NCBI RefSeq assembly: GCF_001654925.1
Contig: NZ_LXER01000015.1
Location: forward strand, 1-64,000
Source: Buttiauxella brennerae ATCC 51605
Lineage (GTDB): Bacteria; Pseudomonadota; Gammaproteobacteria; Enterobacterales; Enterobacteriaceae
Reading direction: 5' to 3'
DNA: 64,000 nt
The position numbers were made by a program, and so were the translations under genes. Shown here one piece after another: positions 52,848 to 62,076 of this stretch; the first letter of the stretch is position 1; every line of letters starts with the position of its first letter. The notes beneath the pieces are model-generated. The model made no database searches. It had not been told where the DNA came from and was given only the letters and a program-made list of their open reading frames with translations.

Positions 52848-55800
52848 ATGCTTTTTAGCTCTGTATTGATTGCCAACCGTGGCGAAATTGCCGTTCGGGC
52901 GATTAAAACGCTCAAGAAAATGGGTATCGGCAGCGTGGCGGTTTACTCCGAACCTGATGCCAACGCACAGCATGTGATGGATGCTGACGTAGCCATCGCG
53001 CTGGGTGGTGAAAAAGCGGCAGACAGTTACCTTGATATCGACAAAATCATTGCCGCCGCAAAAGCGAGCGGTGCGCAGGCGATTTTCCCAGGTTACGGTT
53101 TTTTGTCGGAACGCGCTGAATTTGCCCAGGCCTGCGATGATAACGGGCTGGTGTTTATCGGCCCAACCGCCGAACAAATTCGTGATTTCGGCCTGAAACA
53201 CCGCGCTCGAGAACTGGCATTTAAAGCTGATGTGCCGATGACGCCGGGAACGGGCCTGTTGTTGACCCTGAAAGAAGCGCAACTGGCGGCGGCTGAAATT
53301 GGTTACCCGGTAATGCTGAAAACCACCGCTGGCGGCGGGGGGATTGGCCTGACGCGCTGCGAAGATGAAGCGAGCCTGATTGATGCCTGGTCGAGCGTGA
53401 AACGCATGGGCCAGCAGTTTTTCAGCGACGATGGTGTGTTTATCGAGCGTTTTGTCGACCGTGCGCGCCACCTTGAAGTGCAGATTTTTGGCGACGGCAA
53501 AGGCAAAGTAGTGGCGCTGGGCGAACGTGATTGTTCGCTGCAACGTCGCAACCAGAAAGTGGTAGAAGAAACCCCGGCACCCAACTTGCCGCAAGCCACG
53601 CGTGAAGCGATTCATGCCGCAGCCGTAGCACTCGGTGAGTCAGTCAATTACTGCAGCGCAGGCACCGTGGAATTTATCTACGACGCCGCCCGTGATGCGT
53701 TCTATTTCCTTGAGGTGAACACCCGCTTGCAGGTCGAGCATCCGGTGACGGAAATGGTCACCGGATTAGATCTGATTGAATGCATGATTAACGTCGCTGC
53801 AGGCGTCACGCTTGACTGGCAACGCATGGCGCAGTCGCCGAAAGGGGCCGCCATAGAAGTGCGTATTTACGCCGAAGATGCGTTGAAAAACTTCCAGCCA
53901 AGTCCTGGCGTATTGACTGACGTTCACTTCCCGCAGGATGTGCGGGTAGATGGTTGGGTCAGTACCGGCAGTGAAGTCAGTGCGTTTTACGATCCGATGA
54001 TCGCTAAAGTGATCGTTTACGGCGACGATCGCCAGCAGGCGTTAAGTAAACTGAACACGGCGCTGGCCGCCACGCGTTTACACGGTATTGCGACCAACCT
54101 CGATTACCTGCGTCAAATTGTGCAACTGGCAGAATTTAAAGCCGGAGTGATGTGGACTCGCCTGCTGGATGACGTGGTTTACCAGGCTCACGCCATTGAA
54201 GTGCTGGAACCCGGCACCTGGAGCAGCGTGCAGGATAGCCCTGGCCGCCTGGGTTACTGGGACATTGGCGTGCCGCCATCCGGCCCAATGGATGATTTTG
54301 CGTTCCGCCTCGCAAACCGCATTGTGGGTAATCATCCGTCGGCCGCAGGTCTTGAATTTACCCTGCAAGGGCCAACGCTGCGTTTCCATAGCGCCGCCAC
54401 TATCGCGCTAACTGGCGCTGATTGCCCGGCAACACTGGATGATGAAGCTATCCCATACTGGCAGCCGGTGATCGTCAAGGCGGGGCAGACGTTAAAACTG
54501 GGGCGTGCAACCTCGGGTTGTCGCACTTATCTGGCGGTACGCAATGGTTTCGACGTGCCGGTTTATCTTGGTAGTCGTTCGACATTTGCTCTCGGACAGT
54601 TTGGCGGTCATGCCGGGCGTACTTTGCGCGTGGCAGATGTGCTGGCGATTTCCCAACCGTGCTTACCGGCGTGCACTACGCCCGCACCGATTTCATTGCC
54701 ACAAACCCCGGAACCGGCAGTTATCCCGCAATACAGCGATGTCTGGGAAATTGGCGTGTTGTACGGGCCGCATGGTGCGCCTGATTTCTTCACGCCGGAA
54801 TCCATGCAAACGTTCTTTGAAGCCGAGTGGCAGGTTCACTACAACTCGAACCGCCTCGGCGTGCGTTTAGTCGGCCCTAAACCTGAATGGACGCGAGCTG
54901 ATGGCGGCGAGGCGGGCCTGCATCCTTCCAACGTTCATGACTGTGAATATGCGATTGGCGCGGTGAACTTTACCGGCGACTTCCCGGTGATCCTGACGCG
55001 TGACGGTCCAAGCCTGGGCGGGTTTGTCTGCCCGGTCACCATTGCCAAAGCAGAACTGTGGAAAGTCGGGCAGGTGAAACCAGGCGACCGTATTCGTTTC
55101 CACGCGATCACCTTTGAACACGCTCAGTCGCTGGAAATCGCCCAGGACGTGGCGGTGACTAATTTACTGCATGTGCTCACGCTGCCAGATTTGCACCCGT
55201 CGATTACGCCGACCACCACTTCAAGTGCGGCAATCCTCGCAGAATTAGCGGCACAAGATTGCCTGCCTGCTGTGGTTTACCGCCAGGCGGGTGATAACTA
55301 CGTGCTTATCGAATATGGCGATAACGTGCTGGACCTGGCACTGCGCCTGCGTATTTATCTGCTGATGAAAGCCATTAAACAGGCCGGAGTTTCTGGCATT
55401 GAAGAGCTTTCTCCGGGTGTGCGTTCGCTTCAGGTGCGTTACGACAGCCAGCATATTTCCCAGTCGCAACTGCTGACGTTATTGCTTGGGCTTGAGAAAC
55501 AGCTCGGCGATGTCACGAAGCTCAAAATCCCGTCGCGCATTGTCCATCTCCCGATGGCTTTTGAAGACAGCGCGACGCTTGCCGCCGTTGAACGCTACCA
55601 AGAAACCGTGCGGGCTGATGCGCCGTGGCTGCCCAATAACGTTGATTTCATTCAGCGCACCAATGGCCTGGCGCACCGTGACGAAGTGCGGGACATCATC
55701 TTTAACGCCAGTTATTTGATTCTGGGTTTGGGGGATGTGTATCTCGGCGCCCCTTGCGCGGTGCCTCTCGACCCGCGCCACCGCTTGTTGAGTTCGAAAT

Positions 55801-56471
55801 ACAACCCGGCCCGCACCTGGACTGCCGAAGGCACCGTTGGTATTGGCGGCATGTATATGTGCATCTACGGCATGGATTCGCCGGGTGGCTACCAGTTGGT
55901 GGGGCGTACGCTGCCCATCTGGAACAAATTCCTTAAGAACGAACAGTTTGGCGACGAGCCCTGGCTGCTGAAGTTCTTCGACCAGGTGCGTTTCTATCCG
56001 GTTTCAGAAGACGAATTGACCGAATTTCGTAGTGCATTCCGCGAAGGTCGTGCCGAGGTTCGTGTTGAACAGGTTGAGTTTGATTTTGCCGCTTACACCG
56101 CGTTCCTTGTCGACAACGCCGATGACATTACTGATTTCCGCACCCGCCAGCAACGGGCCTTTGTCAGCGAAGTCGCACACTGGAAAGAGCAAGAAAGTGC
56201 TGCGGTCGAGAGCGCGATGCTTGCGCAAGAAGAGCTGGTTGAAGATCAGCCAGGCCAACTGGTGAGCGCGGATCTGAACGGCAATATCTGGAAGATCCTC
56301 GTCGAACCGGGGCAGGTGGTGAAGCAGGGCGAGCCGCTGATTGTGGTGGAAGCGATGAAAATGGAGCTGATGGTGGCCGCACCTTGTGATGGAACCGTTA
56401 TTCGTATCAGTTGCCAGCAGGGTCGCCAGGTAGGGCCGGGTGATGCGTTGTTGTGGCTGGATGCGGTGTGA
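52848..56471 (+). CDS. uca: urea carboxylase (biotin-dependent)
   Basis: A 1207-residue enzyme that uses ATP and bicarbonate to carboxylate urea to allophanate. Domains in order: biotin carboxylase (IANRGEIAVRAIKTL, GGGGIGLTR, EVNTRLQVEHPVTE) to about residue 450; the urea-specific carboxyltransferase with the KipA/KipI-like halves (PGRLGYWDIGVPPSGPMDD, SLGGFVCPVTIAKAELWKVG, GGMYMCIYGMDSPGGYQLVG); and a biotinyl domain with the biotin Lys in VVEAMKMELMV at residue 1171. AGGAGGAG precedes the ATG. No urease genes are in the window, so this pair is the local urea route. Confidence 0.95.
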   Translation: MLFSSVLIANRGEIAVRAIKTLKKMGIGSVAVYSEPDANAQHVMDADVAIALGGEKAADSYLDIDKIIAAAKASGAQAIFPGYGFLSERAEFAQACDDNGLVFIGPTAEQIRDFGLKHRARELAFKADVPMTPGTGLLLTLKEAQLAAAEIGYPVMLKTTAGGGGIGLTRCEDEASLIDAWSSVKRMGQQFFSDDGVFIERFVDRARHLEVQIFGDGKGKVVALGERDCSLQRRNQKVVEETPAPNLPQATREAIHAAAVALGESVNYCSAGTVEFIYDAARDAFYFLEVNTRLQVEHPVTEMVTGLDLIECMINVAAGVTLDWQRMAQSPKGAAIEVRIYAEDALKNFQPSPGVLTDVHFPQDVRVDGWVSTGSEVSAFYDPMIAKVIVYGDDRQQALSKLNTALAATRLHGIATNLDYLRQIVQLAEFKAGVMWTRLLDDVVYQAHAIEVLEPGTWSSVQDSPGRLGYWDIGVPPSGPMDDFAFRLANRIVGNHPSAAGLEFTLQGPTLRFHSAATIALTGADCPATLDDEAIPYWQPVIVKAGQTLKLGRATSGCRTYLAVRNGFDVPVYLGSRSTFALGQFGGHAGRTLRVADVLAISQPCLPACTTPAPISLPQTPEPAVIPQYSDVWEIGVLYGPHGAPDFFTPESMQTFFEAEWQVHYNSNRLGVRLVGPKPEWTRADGGEAGLHPSNVHDCEYAIGAVNFTGDFPVILTRDGPSLGGFVCPVTIAKAELWKVGQVKPGDRIRFHAITFEHAQSLEIAQDVAVTNLLHVLTLPDLHPSITPTTTSSAAILAELAAQDCLPAVVYRQAGDNYVLIEYGDNVLDLALRLRIYLLMKAIKQAGVSGIEELSPGVRSLQVRYDSQHISQSQLLTLLLGLEKQLGDVTKLKIPSRIVHLPMAFEDSATLAAVERYQETVRADAPWLPNNVDFIQRTNGLAHRDEVRDIIFNASYLILGLGDVYLGAPCAVPLDPRHRLLSSKYNPARTWTAEGTVGIGGMYMCIYGMDSPGGYQLVGRTLPIWNKFLKNEQFGDEPWLLKFFDQVRFYPVSEDELTEFRSAFREGRAEVRVEQVEFDFAAYTAFLVDNADDITDFRTRQQRAFVSEVAHWKEQESAAVESAMLAQEELVEDQPGQLVSADLNGNIWKILVEPGQVVKQGEPLIVVEAMKMELMVAAPCDGTVIRISCQQGRQVGPGDALLWLDAV

Positions 56472-56485
56472 AGTTTGGTGAGGGC

Positions 56486-57163
56486 ATGAAAAAACCAGAA
56501 GGCGCTGCCGAACGCATCTATCGCCAGCTGAAACAGGAAATCTTCGATTTCCAGCTACTGCCCGGCGACCGTTTTAGTGAAAACGATATTGCACGGCGCA
56601 TGGCGGCGAGCCGCACACCGGTGCGCCAGGCACTGTATGCCCTGGAACAGGAAGGCTATGTCGATGTGCAACCGCGCAGTGGCTGGCAGATCAAAGCGGT
56701 AGATTTCGATCATCTCGAGTCGCTCTACGATCTGCGCATTGTGCTGGAACTCGAGGCGGTAAAACGGTTGTGCTCCTTACCCGAAGAAGTGCGCCCAATG
56801 CCGCTCCAGGCACTAAAGCAGTTCTGGATTGATGCACCGCAACTGCCCAATGGTGCGGAAGTGGCCAGCCACGATGAAGTTTTCCATATGACATTGGTGG
56901 AGGCGGTTGGAAACCCGGAAATGGCGCGGGTACACCGCGAAATCACCGAAAAAATTCGCATTGTGCGGCGGCTCGACTTCACCAAACGCCCCCGCGTCAG
57001 TGCCACGTATCTCGAGCATGGGCAGATTTTGCTCGCCATTTTGAACCGTCAACTTCAGGAGGCGCAAACCCGCTTACACGACCATATAGCCGCAAGTCAG
57101 AAAGAGGTCCGTCAAATTACTCTCCATATGCTTCATCAGGCGAAGCATGGGGTTTTACCTTAA
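56486..57163 (+). CDS. GntR/FadR-family transcriptional regulator of the urea operon
   Basis: A 225-residue regulator: winged helix at about residues 10-70 (FSENDIARRMAASRTPVRQ) and an all-helical FCD effector domain after it with the metal-binding pattern (DLRIVLE, HDEVFHMTLVEA, EHGQILLAI, HDHI). It is encoded within the urea operon, 14 bp after urea carboxylase and 20 bp before urtA, so it likely senses urea, allophanate or a related metabolite and controls this operon. ATG at 56486 with GGTGAGGG upstream is preferred over an in-frame start inside urea carboxylase. Confidence 0.9.
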   Translation: MKKPEGAAERIYRQLKQEIFDFQLLPGDRFSENDIARRMAASRTPVRQALYALEQEGYVDVQPRSGWQIKAVDFDHLESLYDLRIVLELEAVKRLCSLPEEVRPMPLQALKQFWIDAPQLPNGAEVASHDEVFHMTLVEAVGNPEMARVHREITEKIRIVRRLDFTKRPRVSATYLEHGQILLAILNRQLQEAQTRLHDHIAASQKEVRQITLHMLHQAKHGVLP

Positions 57164-57183
57164 TACTTTTGGAGTGAAACATT

Positions 57184-58455
57184 ATGCAGCGTCGCACCTT
57201 TATTAAAGCCTTTGCGCTCTCCGCGTCCGTTATCAGCATGGGTTTGGCCTTTAGTGCTCAGGCCGCCGACACCATCAAAGTCGGCATCATGCACTCGCTC
57301 TCCGGCACCATGGCGATTTCTGAAACGCCATTAAAAGATGTGGCGCTGATGACCATCGCTGACATTAACGCCAAAGGCGGTGTGCTCGGGAAACAGCTTG
57401 AACCGGTGGTGGTCGATCCGGCGTCAAACTGGCCGCTGTTTGCAGAAAAAGCGCGCCAACTGTTAAGCCAGGATAAAGCGGCGGTGGTGTTCGGCTGTTG
57501 GACGTCGGTATCGCGCAAATCGGTGTTGCCGGTATTTGAAGAGCTGAACGGGCTGCTGTTCTACCCGGTGCAGTACGAAGGTGAAGAGATGTCGCCAAAC
57601 GTGTTTTATACCGGTGCGGCACCCAATCAGCAGGCAATTCCGGCAGTGGAATACCTGATGAGTGAAGATGGCGGAGCGGCGAAACGCTACTTCCTGCTGG
57701 GCACGGATTACGTTTATCCGCGCACCACCAACAAAATTTTACGTGCGTTCCTGCATTCCAAAGGCGTGCAGGATAAAGACATCGAAGAGGTGTATACCCC
57801 GTTTGGTTACAGCGATTACCAGACCATTGTTGCCAATATCAAGAAATTTTCAGCTGGCGGCAAAACGGCCGTCATTTCAACCATTAATGGTGACTCCAAC
57901 GTGCCGTTCTACAAAGAACTGGCAAACCAGGGCCTGAAAGCGACCGATGTGCCGGTGGTGGCGTTCTCGGTCGGTGAAGAAGAGTTGCGTGGGATAGACA
58001 CTAAACCACTGGTCGGTAACCTGGCGGCGTGGAACTACTTTGAGTCGGTGGATAACCCAACCAACAAAGCGTTTGTCGCCGAATGGAAAGCGTACGCCAA
58101 AGCCCACAAGCTGCCGAATGCTGACACGGTTGTGACCAACGATCCGATGGAAGCGACCTACGTTGGCATCCATATGTGGGCACAGGCGGTGGAAAAAGCC
58201 GGAACCACGGACGTCGACAAAGTTCGCGCGGCGATGGCAGGGCAAACCTACAAAGCGCCGTCGGGCTTTACGCTCACCATGGACGCCACCAACCACCATC
58301 TGCATAAGCCGGTGATGATTGGTGAAATTGAAGGTAACGGCCAGTTTAACGTGGTGTGGCAGACCGATGCACCGGTACGCGCGCAGCCATGGAGCCCGTT
58401 CATTGCAGGCAATGATAAGAAGTCTGACGAGCCTGTGAAAATGGCGAGTAACTAA
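57184..58455 (+). CDS. urtA: urea ABC transporter substrate-binding protein UrtA
   Basis: A 423-residue periplasmic binding protein of the branched-chain amino acid (LivJ-like) class, UrtA/FmdD branch. The N-terminus QRRTFIKAFAL looks like a twin-arginine signal, cleaved near SAQAAD, so folded export is likely. Family words: VGIMHSLSGTMAISETPLKD, FGCWTSVSRKSVLP, YPVQYEGEE, GTDYVYPRTTNKI and NGDSNVPFYKEL. It is followed by a palindromic repeat before urtB, which could raise UrtA levels above the membrane parts. Confidence 0.95.
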   Translation: MQRRTFIKAFALSASVISMGLAFSAQAADTIKVGIMHSLSGTMAISETPLKDVALMTIADINAKGGVLGKQLEPVVVDPASNWPLFAEKARQLLSQDKAAVVFGCWTSVSRKSVLPVFEELNGLLFYPVQYEGEEMSPNVFYTGAAPNQQAIPAVEYLMSEDGGAAKRYFLLGTDYVYPRTTNKILRAFLHSKGVQDKDIEEVYTPFGYSDYQTIVANIKKFSAGGKTAVISTINGDSNVPFYKELANQGLKATDVPVVAFSVGEEELRGIDTKPLVGNLAAWNYFESVDNPTNKAFVAEWKAYAKAHKLPNADTVVTNDPMEATYVGIHMWAQAVEKAGTTDVDKVRAAMAGQTYKAPSGFTLTMDATNHHLHKPVMIGEIEGNGQFNVVWQTDAPVRAQPWSPFIAGNDKKSDEPVKMASN

Positions 58456-58461
58456 CTCGTT

Positions 58462-58550
58462 TTCTCCCTCACCCCGGCCCTCTCCCCAAGGATAGGGGGG
58501 AAACCGGACGATCCCCTCTCCCTGGGGGAGAGGGTTAGGGTGAGGGGGAA
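58462..58550. repeat. palindromic repeat of the CCCTC/GAGGG family between urtA and urtB
   Basis: Outer arms TTTCTCCCTCACCC and GGGTGAGGGGGAAA are inverted; inside are CCCTCTCCCCAAGGATAGGG and CCCTCTCCCTGGGGGAGAGGG. It fills most of the 117-bp gap inside the operon. Confidence 0.75.
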
Positions 58551-58572
58551 AAGCGAACCGAAGGAGACAATC

Positions 58573-60063
58573 ATGAAACTACTCCGCTGGCTGTTAATCG
58601 TAGCCTGGCTGCTGCCGTGTCTTGCGCGAGCCGGAGATGCCGAGGATTTTGCCGCAGCCAACCGCACACAACAGGCCAAACTGCTGCAAACCTGGGCGGC
58701 GGCACCTGATGCAAAGCGTTTACCGTTACTTAACGCTCTGGTGCATGAAAATCTGGTCATTAACGATAAAAAAGTTCGACTGACTAACCGTTTGCGGATT
58801 CTGGCAGGAAGCGCGCTAGCCAGCCACCAGTTAGTCAGTGACAACGTCACCGAACGTTTACAAGCCGCAAAGGCTCTGCAACGCGATGCACAGCCAGAGC
58901 TGCTGCCGCTGGTGCAACAAAGACTGAAAACTGAACAAGACGAAGGTGTCCGCCGTGCGCTTGAAGGTGTACTCGCACAACTTCAGCTCACCAGTCACGA
59001 TGCAAAAGTGCGCCTGAATGCGGTAGAGCTTCTGAGCCATTCTGCCGATCCCGATACGCAAGCATTGCTCAAACCGCTGGCTGACGCGCAGACCGAACCC
59101 GATGCGCAGGTACGCCACGCCGCCAATGAAGGACTGCAAAAAATTCAGCACCGTTTAATGCTGGGCGACATTCTCGGCCAGGCATTTATGGGGATCTCGC
59201 TGGGTTCCATTTTGCTGCTGGCCGCTCTCGGGCTGGCAATTACCTACGGCTTGCTGGGCGTGATTAATATGGCACACGGCGAAATGCTGATGCTTGGCGC
59301 GTATTCCGCGTGGCTGGTGCAAAGCGTATTTCAGCACTACGCGCCATCCTTGCTGACGTTTTACCCGATAGTGGCATTACCGGTGGCGTTTGCCATTACC
59401 GCCGGCATCGGCATGGCGCTTGAGCGCACCGTGATTCGCCATCTTTATGGCCGCCCGCTGGAAACACTGCTGGCGACATGGGGTATCAGCCTGATGCTGA
59501 TTCAGATTGTACGCATGGTGTTTGGTGCACAAAACATGGAGGTCGCCAACCCGGCGTGGCTTTCCGGTGGCGTGCAGGTTTTGCCGAACCTGATTTTGCC
59601 GTGGAACCGCCTGGTGGTGATTGGTTTTGTGATGCTGGTGCTGCTGTTTACCTGGCTGCTGCTGAACAAAACCCGTCTTGGTATGAATGTGCGAGCCGTG
59701 ACGCAAAACCGCGCTATGGCTGCCTGCTGCGGTGTGCCAACCGGGCGTGTGGATATGCTGGCGTTTGGCCTCGGTTCCGGCATTGCGGGTCTTGGCGGGG
59801 TGGCACTTTCGCAGCTTGGCAATGTCGGCCCCGAACTGGGGCAAGGTTACATCATCGACTCTTTCCTGGTGGTGGTACTGGGTGGTGTTGGCCAACTGGC
59901 GGGAACCGTGGCTGCGGCATTCGGGCTGGGTATCTTCAATAAAATACTGGAACCGCAAATTGGCGCGGTGCTCGGCAAAATACTCATTCTGGTGCTGATC
60001 ATTCTGTTTATCCAGAAACGCCCGCAAGGCCTGTTCGCGCTGAAAGGGAGGGTTATTGACTGA
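58573..60063 (+). CDS. urtB: urea ABC transporter permease UrtB
   Basis: A 496-residue LivH-type inner-membrane permease. It has a cleavable signal (LLRWLLIVAWLLPCLARAG), a ~170-residue periplasmic helical region typical of proteobacterial UrtB, then about eight membrane helices (MGISLGSILLLAALGLAITY, NMAHGEMLMLGAYSAW, VVVLGGVGQLAGTVAAAFGL). The EAA-like loop GLGGVALSQLGNVGPELGQ is present. ATG at 58573 follows AAGGAGAC. Its stop overlaps the urtC start by one base. Confidence 0.94.
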   Translation: MKLLRWLLIVAWLLPCLARAGDAEDFAAANRTQQAKLLQTWAAAPDAKRLPLLNALVHENLVINDKKVRLTNRLRILAGSALASHQLVSDNVTERLQAAKALQRDAQPELLPLVQQRLKTEQDEGVRRALEGVLAQLQLTSHDAKVRLNAVELLSHSADPDTQALLKPLADAQTEPDAQVRHAANEGLQKIQHRLMLGDILGQAFMGISLGSILLLAALGLAITYGLLGVINMAHGEMLMLGAYSAWLVQSVFQHYAPSLLTFYPIVALPVAFAITAGIGMALERTVIRHLYGRPLETLLATWGISLMLIQIVRMVFGAQNMEVANPAWLSGGVQVLPNLILPWNRLVVIGFVMLVLLFTWLLLNKTRLGMNVRAVTQNRAMAACCGVPTGRVDMLAFGLGSGIAGLGGVALSQLGNVGPELGQGYIIDSFLVVVLGGVGQLAGTVAAAFGLGIFNKILEPQIGAVLGKILILVLIILFIQKRPQGLFALKGRVID

Positions 60064-61136
60064 TGAGCCAGCCGCTAACGTTAACGCTCACCCGCAAAGC
60101 GCCGCGCATTTCGCTGGTGCTGGGTTCACTGATTGTGTTGCTGATGCTGACATTGCCATTTTTAACGCTGTTGCCAGCCAGCCATCCATTGAGCCTTTCG
60201 ACCTACACGCTGACGCTGGTCGGCAAAATTCTCTGTTATGCCACGGTCGCTGTGGCGCTGGACTTAGTGTGGGGATACGCCGGGTTACTTTCCCTGGGCC
60301 ACGGCATTTTCTTCGCCCTCGGCGGTTACGCCATGGGGATGTATCTGATGCGGCAGGCGGCAGGTGACGGACTGCCTGCGTTTATGTCATTCCTGAGCTG
60401 GGACCAACTGCCGTGGTTCTGGTGGGGCACGCAGCACTTTGCCTGGGCGCTGGCGCTGATTGTGCTGGTGCCAGGGTTGCTTGCCCTGGTGTTTGGTTTC
60501 TTCGCGTTTCGCTCAAAAATCAAAGGCGTCTATTTTTCGATTATGACTCAGGCGCTGACTTACGCCGGAATGCTGCTGTTCTTTCGCAATGAAACGGGCT
60601 TTGGCGGCAACAACGGTTTTACTGGCTTCACCACAATCCTGGCTATGCCAATTACCGCAACGGGCACGCGTATTGGGCTGTTTATCGCCACGGTTTTATT
60701 ACTGCTGGCAAGCCTCGGGATAGGTTTTGCCCTGGCGCGCAGCAAGTTTGGCCGGGTGTTGACCGCGGTACGTGATGCAGAAAACCGCCTGGTGTTCTGC
60801 GGTTATGACCCGAAAGGTTTCAAACTGCTGGTATGGACGTTGTCCGCCGTGTTGTGTGGCCTTGCCGGGGCGCTGTATGTACCGCAGGTGGGGATTATCA
60901 ACCCGGGTGAAATGTCGCCAACCAACTCCATTGAAGCCGCGATTTGGGTGGCGCTCGGCGGGCGCGGCACGTTGATCGGCCCGATCCTTGGCGCGGGGCT
61001 GGTGAACGGCGCAAAAAGCTACTTCACTATGGCGGTGCCGGAATACTGGCAGCTGTTCCTCGGCCTGATTTTTATCGTCGTCACGCTATTTTTACCGCGA
61101 GGCGTGATTGGCCTGCTGCGTAAGGGAGACAAATAA
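60063..61136 (+). CDS. urtC: urea ABC transporter permease UrtC
   Basis: A 357-residue LivM-type permease pairing with UrtB. About nine membrane helices; marks are LDLVWGYAGLLSLGHGIFFA, GNNGFTGFT and the loop IKAVRD-type GRVLTAVRDAENR. The end IGLLRKG is typical. The start overlaps the urtB stop (TGATG) and its own stop overlaps the urtD start (TAATG), so translation is coupled through all three. Confidence 0.94.
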   Translation: MSQPLTLTLTRKAPRISLVLGSLIVLLMLTLPFLTLLPASHPLSLSTYTLTLVGKILCYATVAVALDLVWGYAGLLSLGHGIFFALGGYAMGMYLMRQAAGDGLPAFMSFLSWDQLPWFWWGTQHFAWALALIVLVPGLLALVFGFFAFRSKIKGVYFSIMTQALTYAGMLLFFRNETGFGGNNGFTGFTTILAMPITATGTRIGLFIATVLLLLASLGIGFALARSKFGRVLTAVRDAENRLVFCGYDPKGFKLLVWTLSAVLCGLAGALYVPQVGIINPGEMSPTNSIEAAIWVALGGRGTLIGPILGAGLVNGAKSYFTMAVPEYWQLFLGLIFIVVTLFLPRGVIGLLRKGDK

Positions 61137-61933
61137 TGCAACCAGGCGAGCCGCTGTTTACCCGTCAGCATGAAGCTGACCGCTTTCGCGACCAGACTGA
61201 CCCGGTGCTGATGCTGGAAAACATAAATGTCAGTTTTGACGGCTTCAAAGCGCTGACAGATTTGTCGCTCAATATTGGCGTTGGCGAGTTGCGCTGCGTG
61301 ATTGGCCCGAACGGTGCCGGGAAAACCACGCTGATGGATGTGATTACCGGTAAAACTAAACCGCAAAGCGGCAGGGCGTTTTACGATCAGTCCACTGACT
61401 TGATGCGCCTGGAACCGGCTGATATTGCCAAACGCGGCATTGGACGCAAATTCCAGAAACCGACGGTGTTTGAAGCGCTGACGGTATTTGAAAACCTGGA
61501 GATTGCCCAGAAGGCTGATAAATCAGTCTGGGCGAGCCTGCGGGCAAAGCTGAATTCTGAACAGCGCGACCGCATTGACGAAATGCTTACCACGCTGCGC
61601 CTCGGTACAGAACGCCATCGTAAAGCCGGGCTGCTGTCCCACGGGCAAAAACAGTTTCTGGAAATCGGCATGTTGCTGGTGCAGGAGCCACATTTGCTGC
61701 TGCTGGATGAACCCGCTGCGGGCATGACGGATGCTGAAACAGAATATACCGCTGAACTGTTTCGCGGGCTGGCGGGCAAGCACTCGCTGATGGTGGTGGA
61801 GCACGATATGGGCTTTGTGGAAACCATTGCCGACCATGTGACGGTGCTGCATCAGGGGCAGGTGCTGGCAGAAGGGTCGCTTCGGGAAGTGCAGGCCAAC
61901 GAGCAGGTGATTGAAGTGTATTTGGGGCGGTAA
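61136..61933 (+). CDS. urtD: urea ABC transporter ATP-binding protein UrtD
   Basis: A 265-residue LivG-type ATPase. Walker A GPNGAGKTTLMD (about residues 60-71), Q-loop in RKFQKPTVFEALTVFENLE, signature LSHGQKQFLEIG, Walker B LLLLDEPAAGM, and switch His in VVEHDMGFV. Signature is LSHGQ rather than LSGGQ, which is the norm for UrtD. Starts on the urtC stop. Confidence 0.95.
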   Translation: MQPGEPLFTRQHEADRFRDQTDPVLMLENINVSFDGFKALTDLSLNIGVGELRCVIGPNGAGKTTLMDVITGKTKPQSGRAFYDQSTDLMRLEPADIAKRGIGRKFQKPTVFEALTVFENLEIAQKADKSVWASLRAKLNSEQRDRIDEMLTTLRLGTERHRKAGLLSHGQKQFLEIGMLLVQEPHLLLLDEPAAGMTDAETEYTAELFRGLAGKHSLMVVEHDMGFVETIADHVTVLHQGQVLAEGSLREVQANEQVIEVYLGR

Positions 61934-61950
61934 TTTTGTGGTGGGGGATT

Positions 61951-62072
61951 GATGCCCTCACCCTAACCCTCTCCCCCAGGAGAGGGAATGACTCGGTGTC
62001 TCCTTCTCCCACAGGAGAGGGGATCGTTCGTTTTTCGCCTTCTCCCTATGGGAGAAGGCCGGGATGAGGGTG
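61951..62072. repeat. palindromic repeat of the CCCTC/GAGGG family between urtD and urtE
   Basis: Outer arms CCCTCACCCTAACCCTCTC and GCCGGGATGAGGGTGG are imperfectly inverted, with hairpins CCTTCTCCCTATGGGAGAAGG and CTCCTTCTCCCACAGGAGAGG inside. Its last bases (GAGGGTGG) also act as the ribosome-binding site of urtE. Confidence 0.75.
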
Positions 62073-62076
62073 GTTT

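Noticed and set aside
52710-53615. 301-codon open frame on the minus strand
   Set aside because: Antisense to urea carboxylase, whose biotin carboxylase motifs are unambiguous in the other strand.
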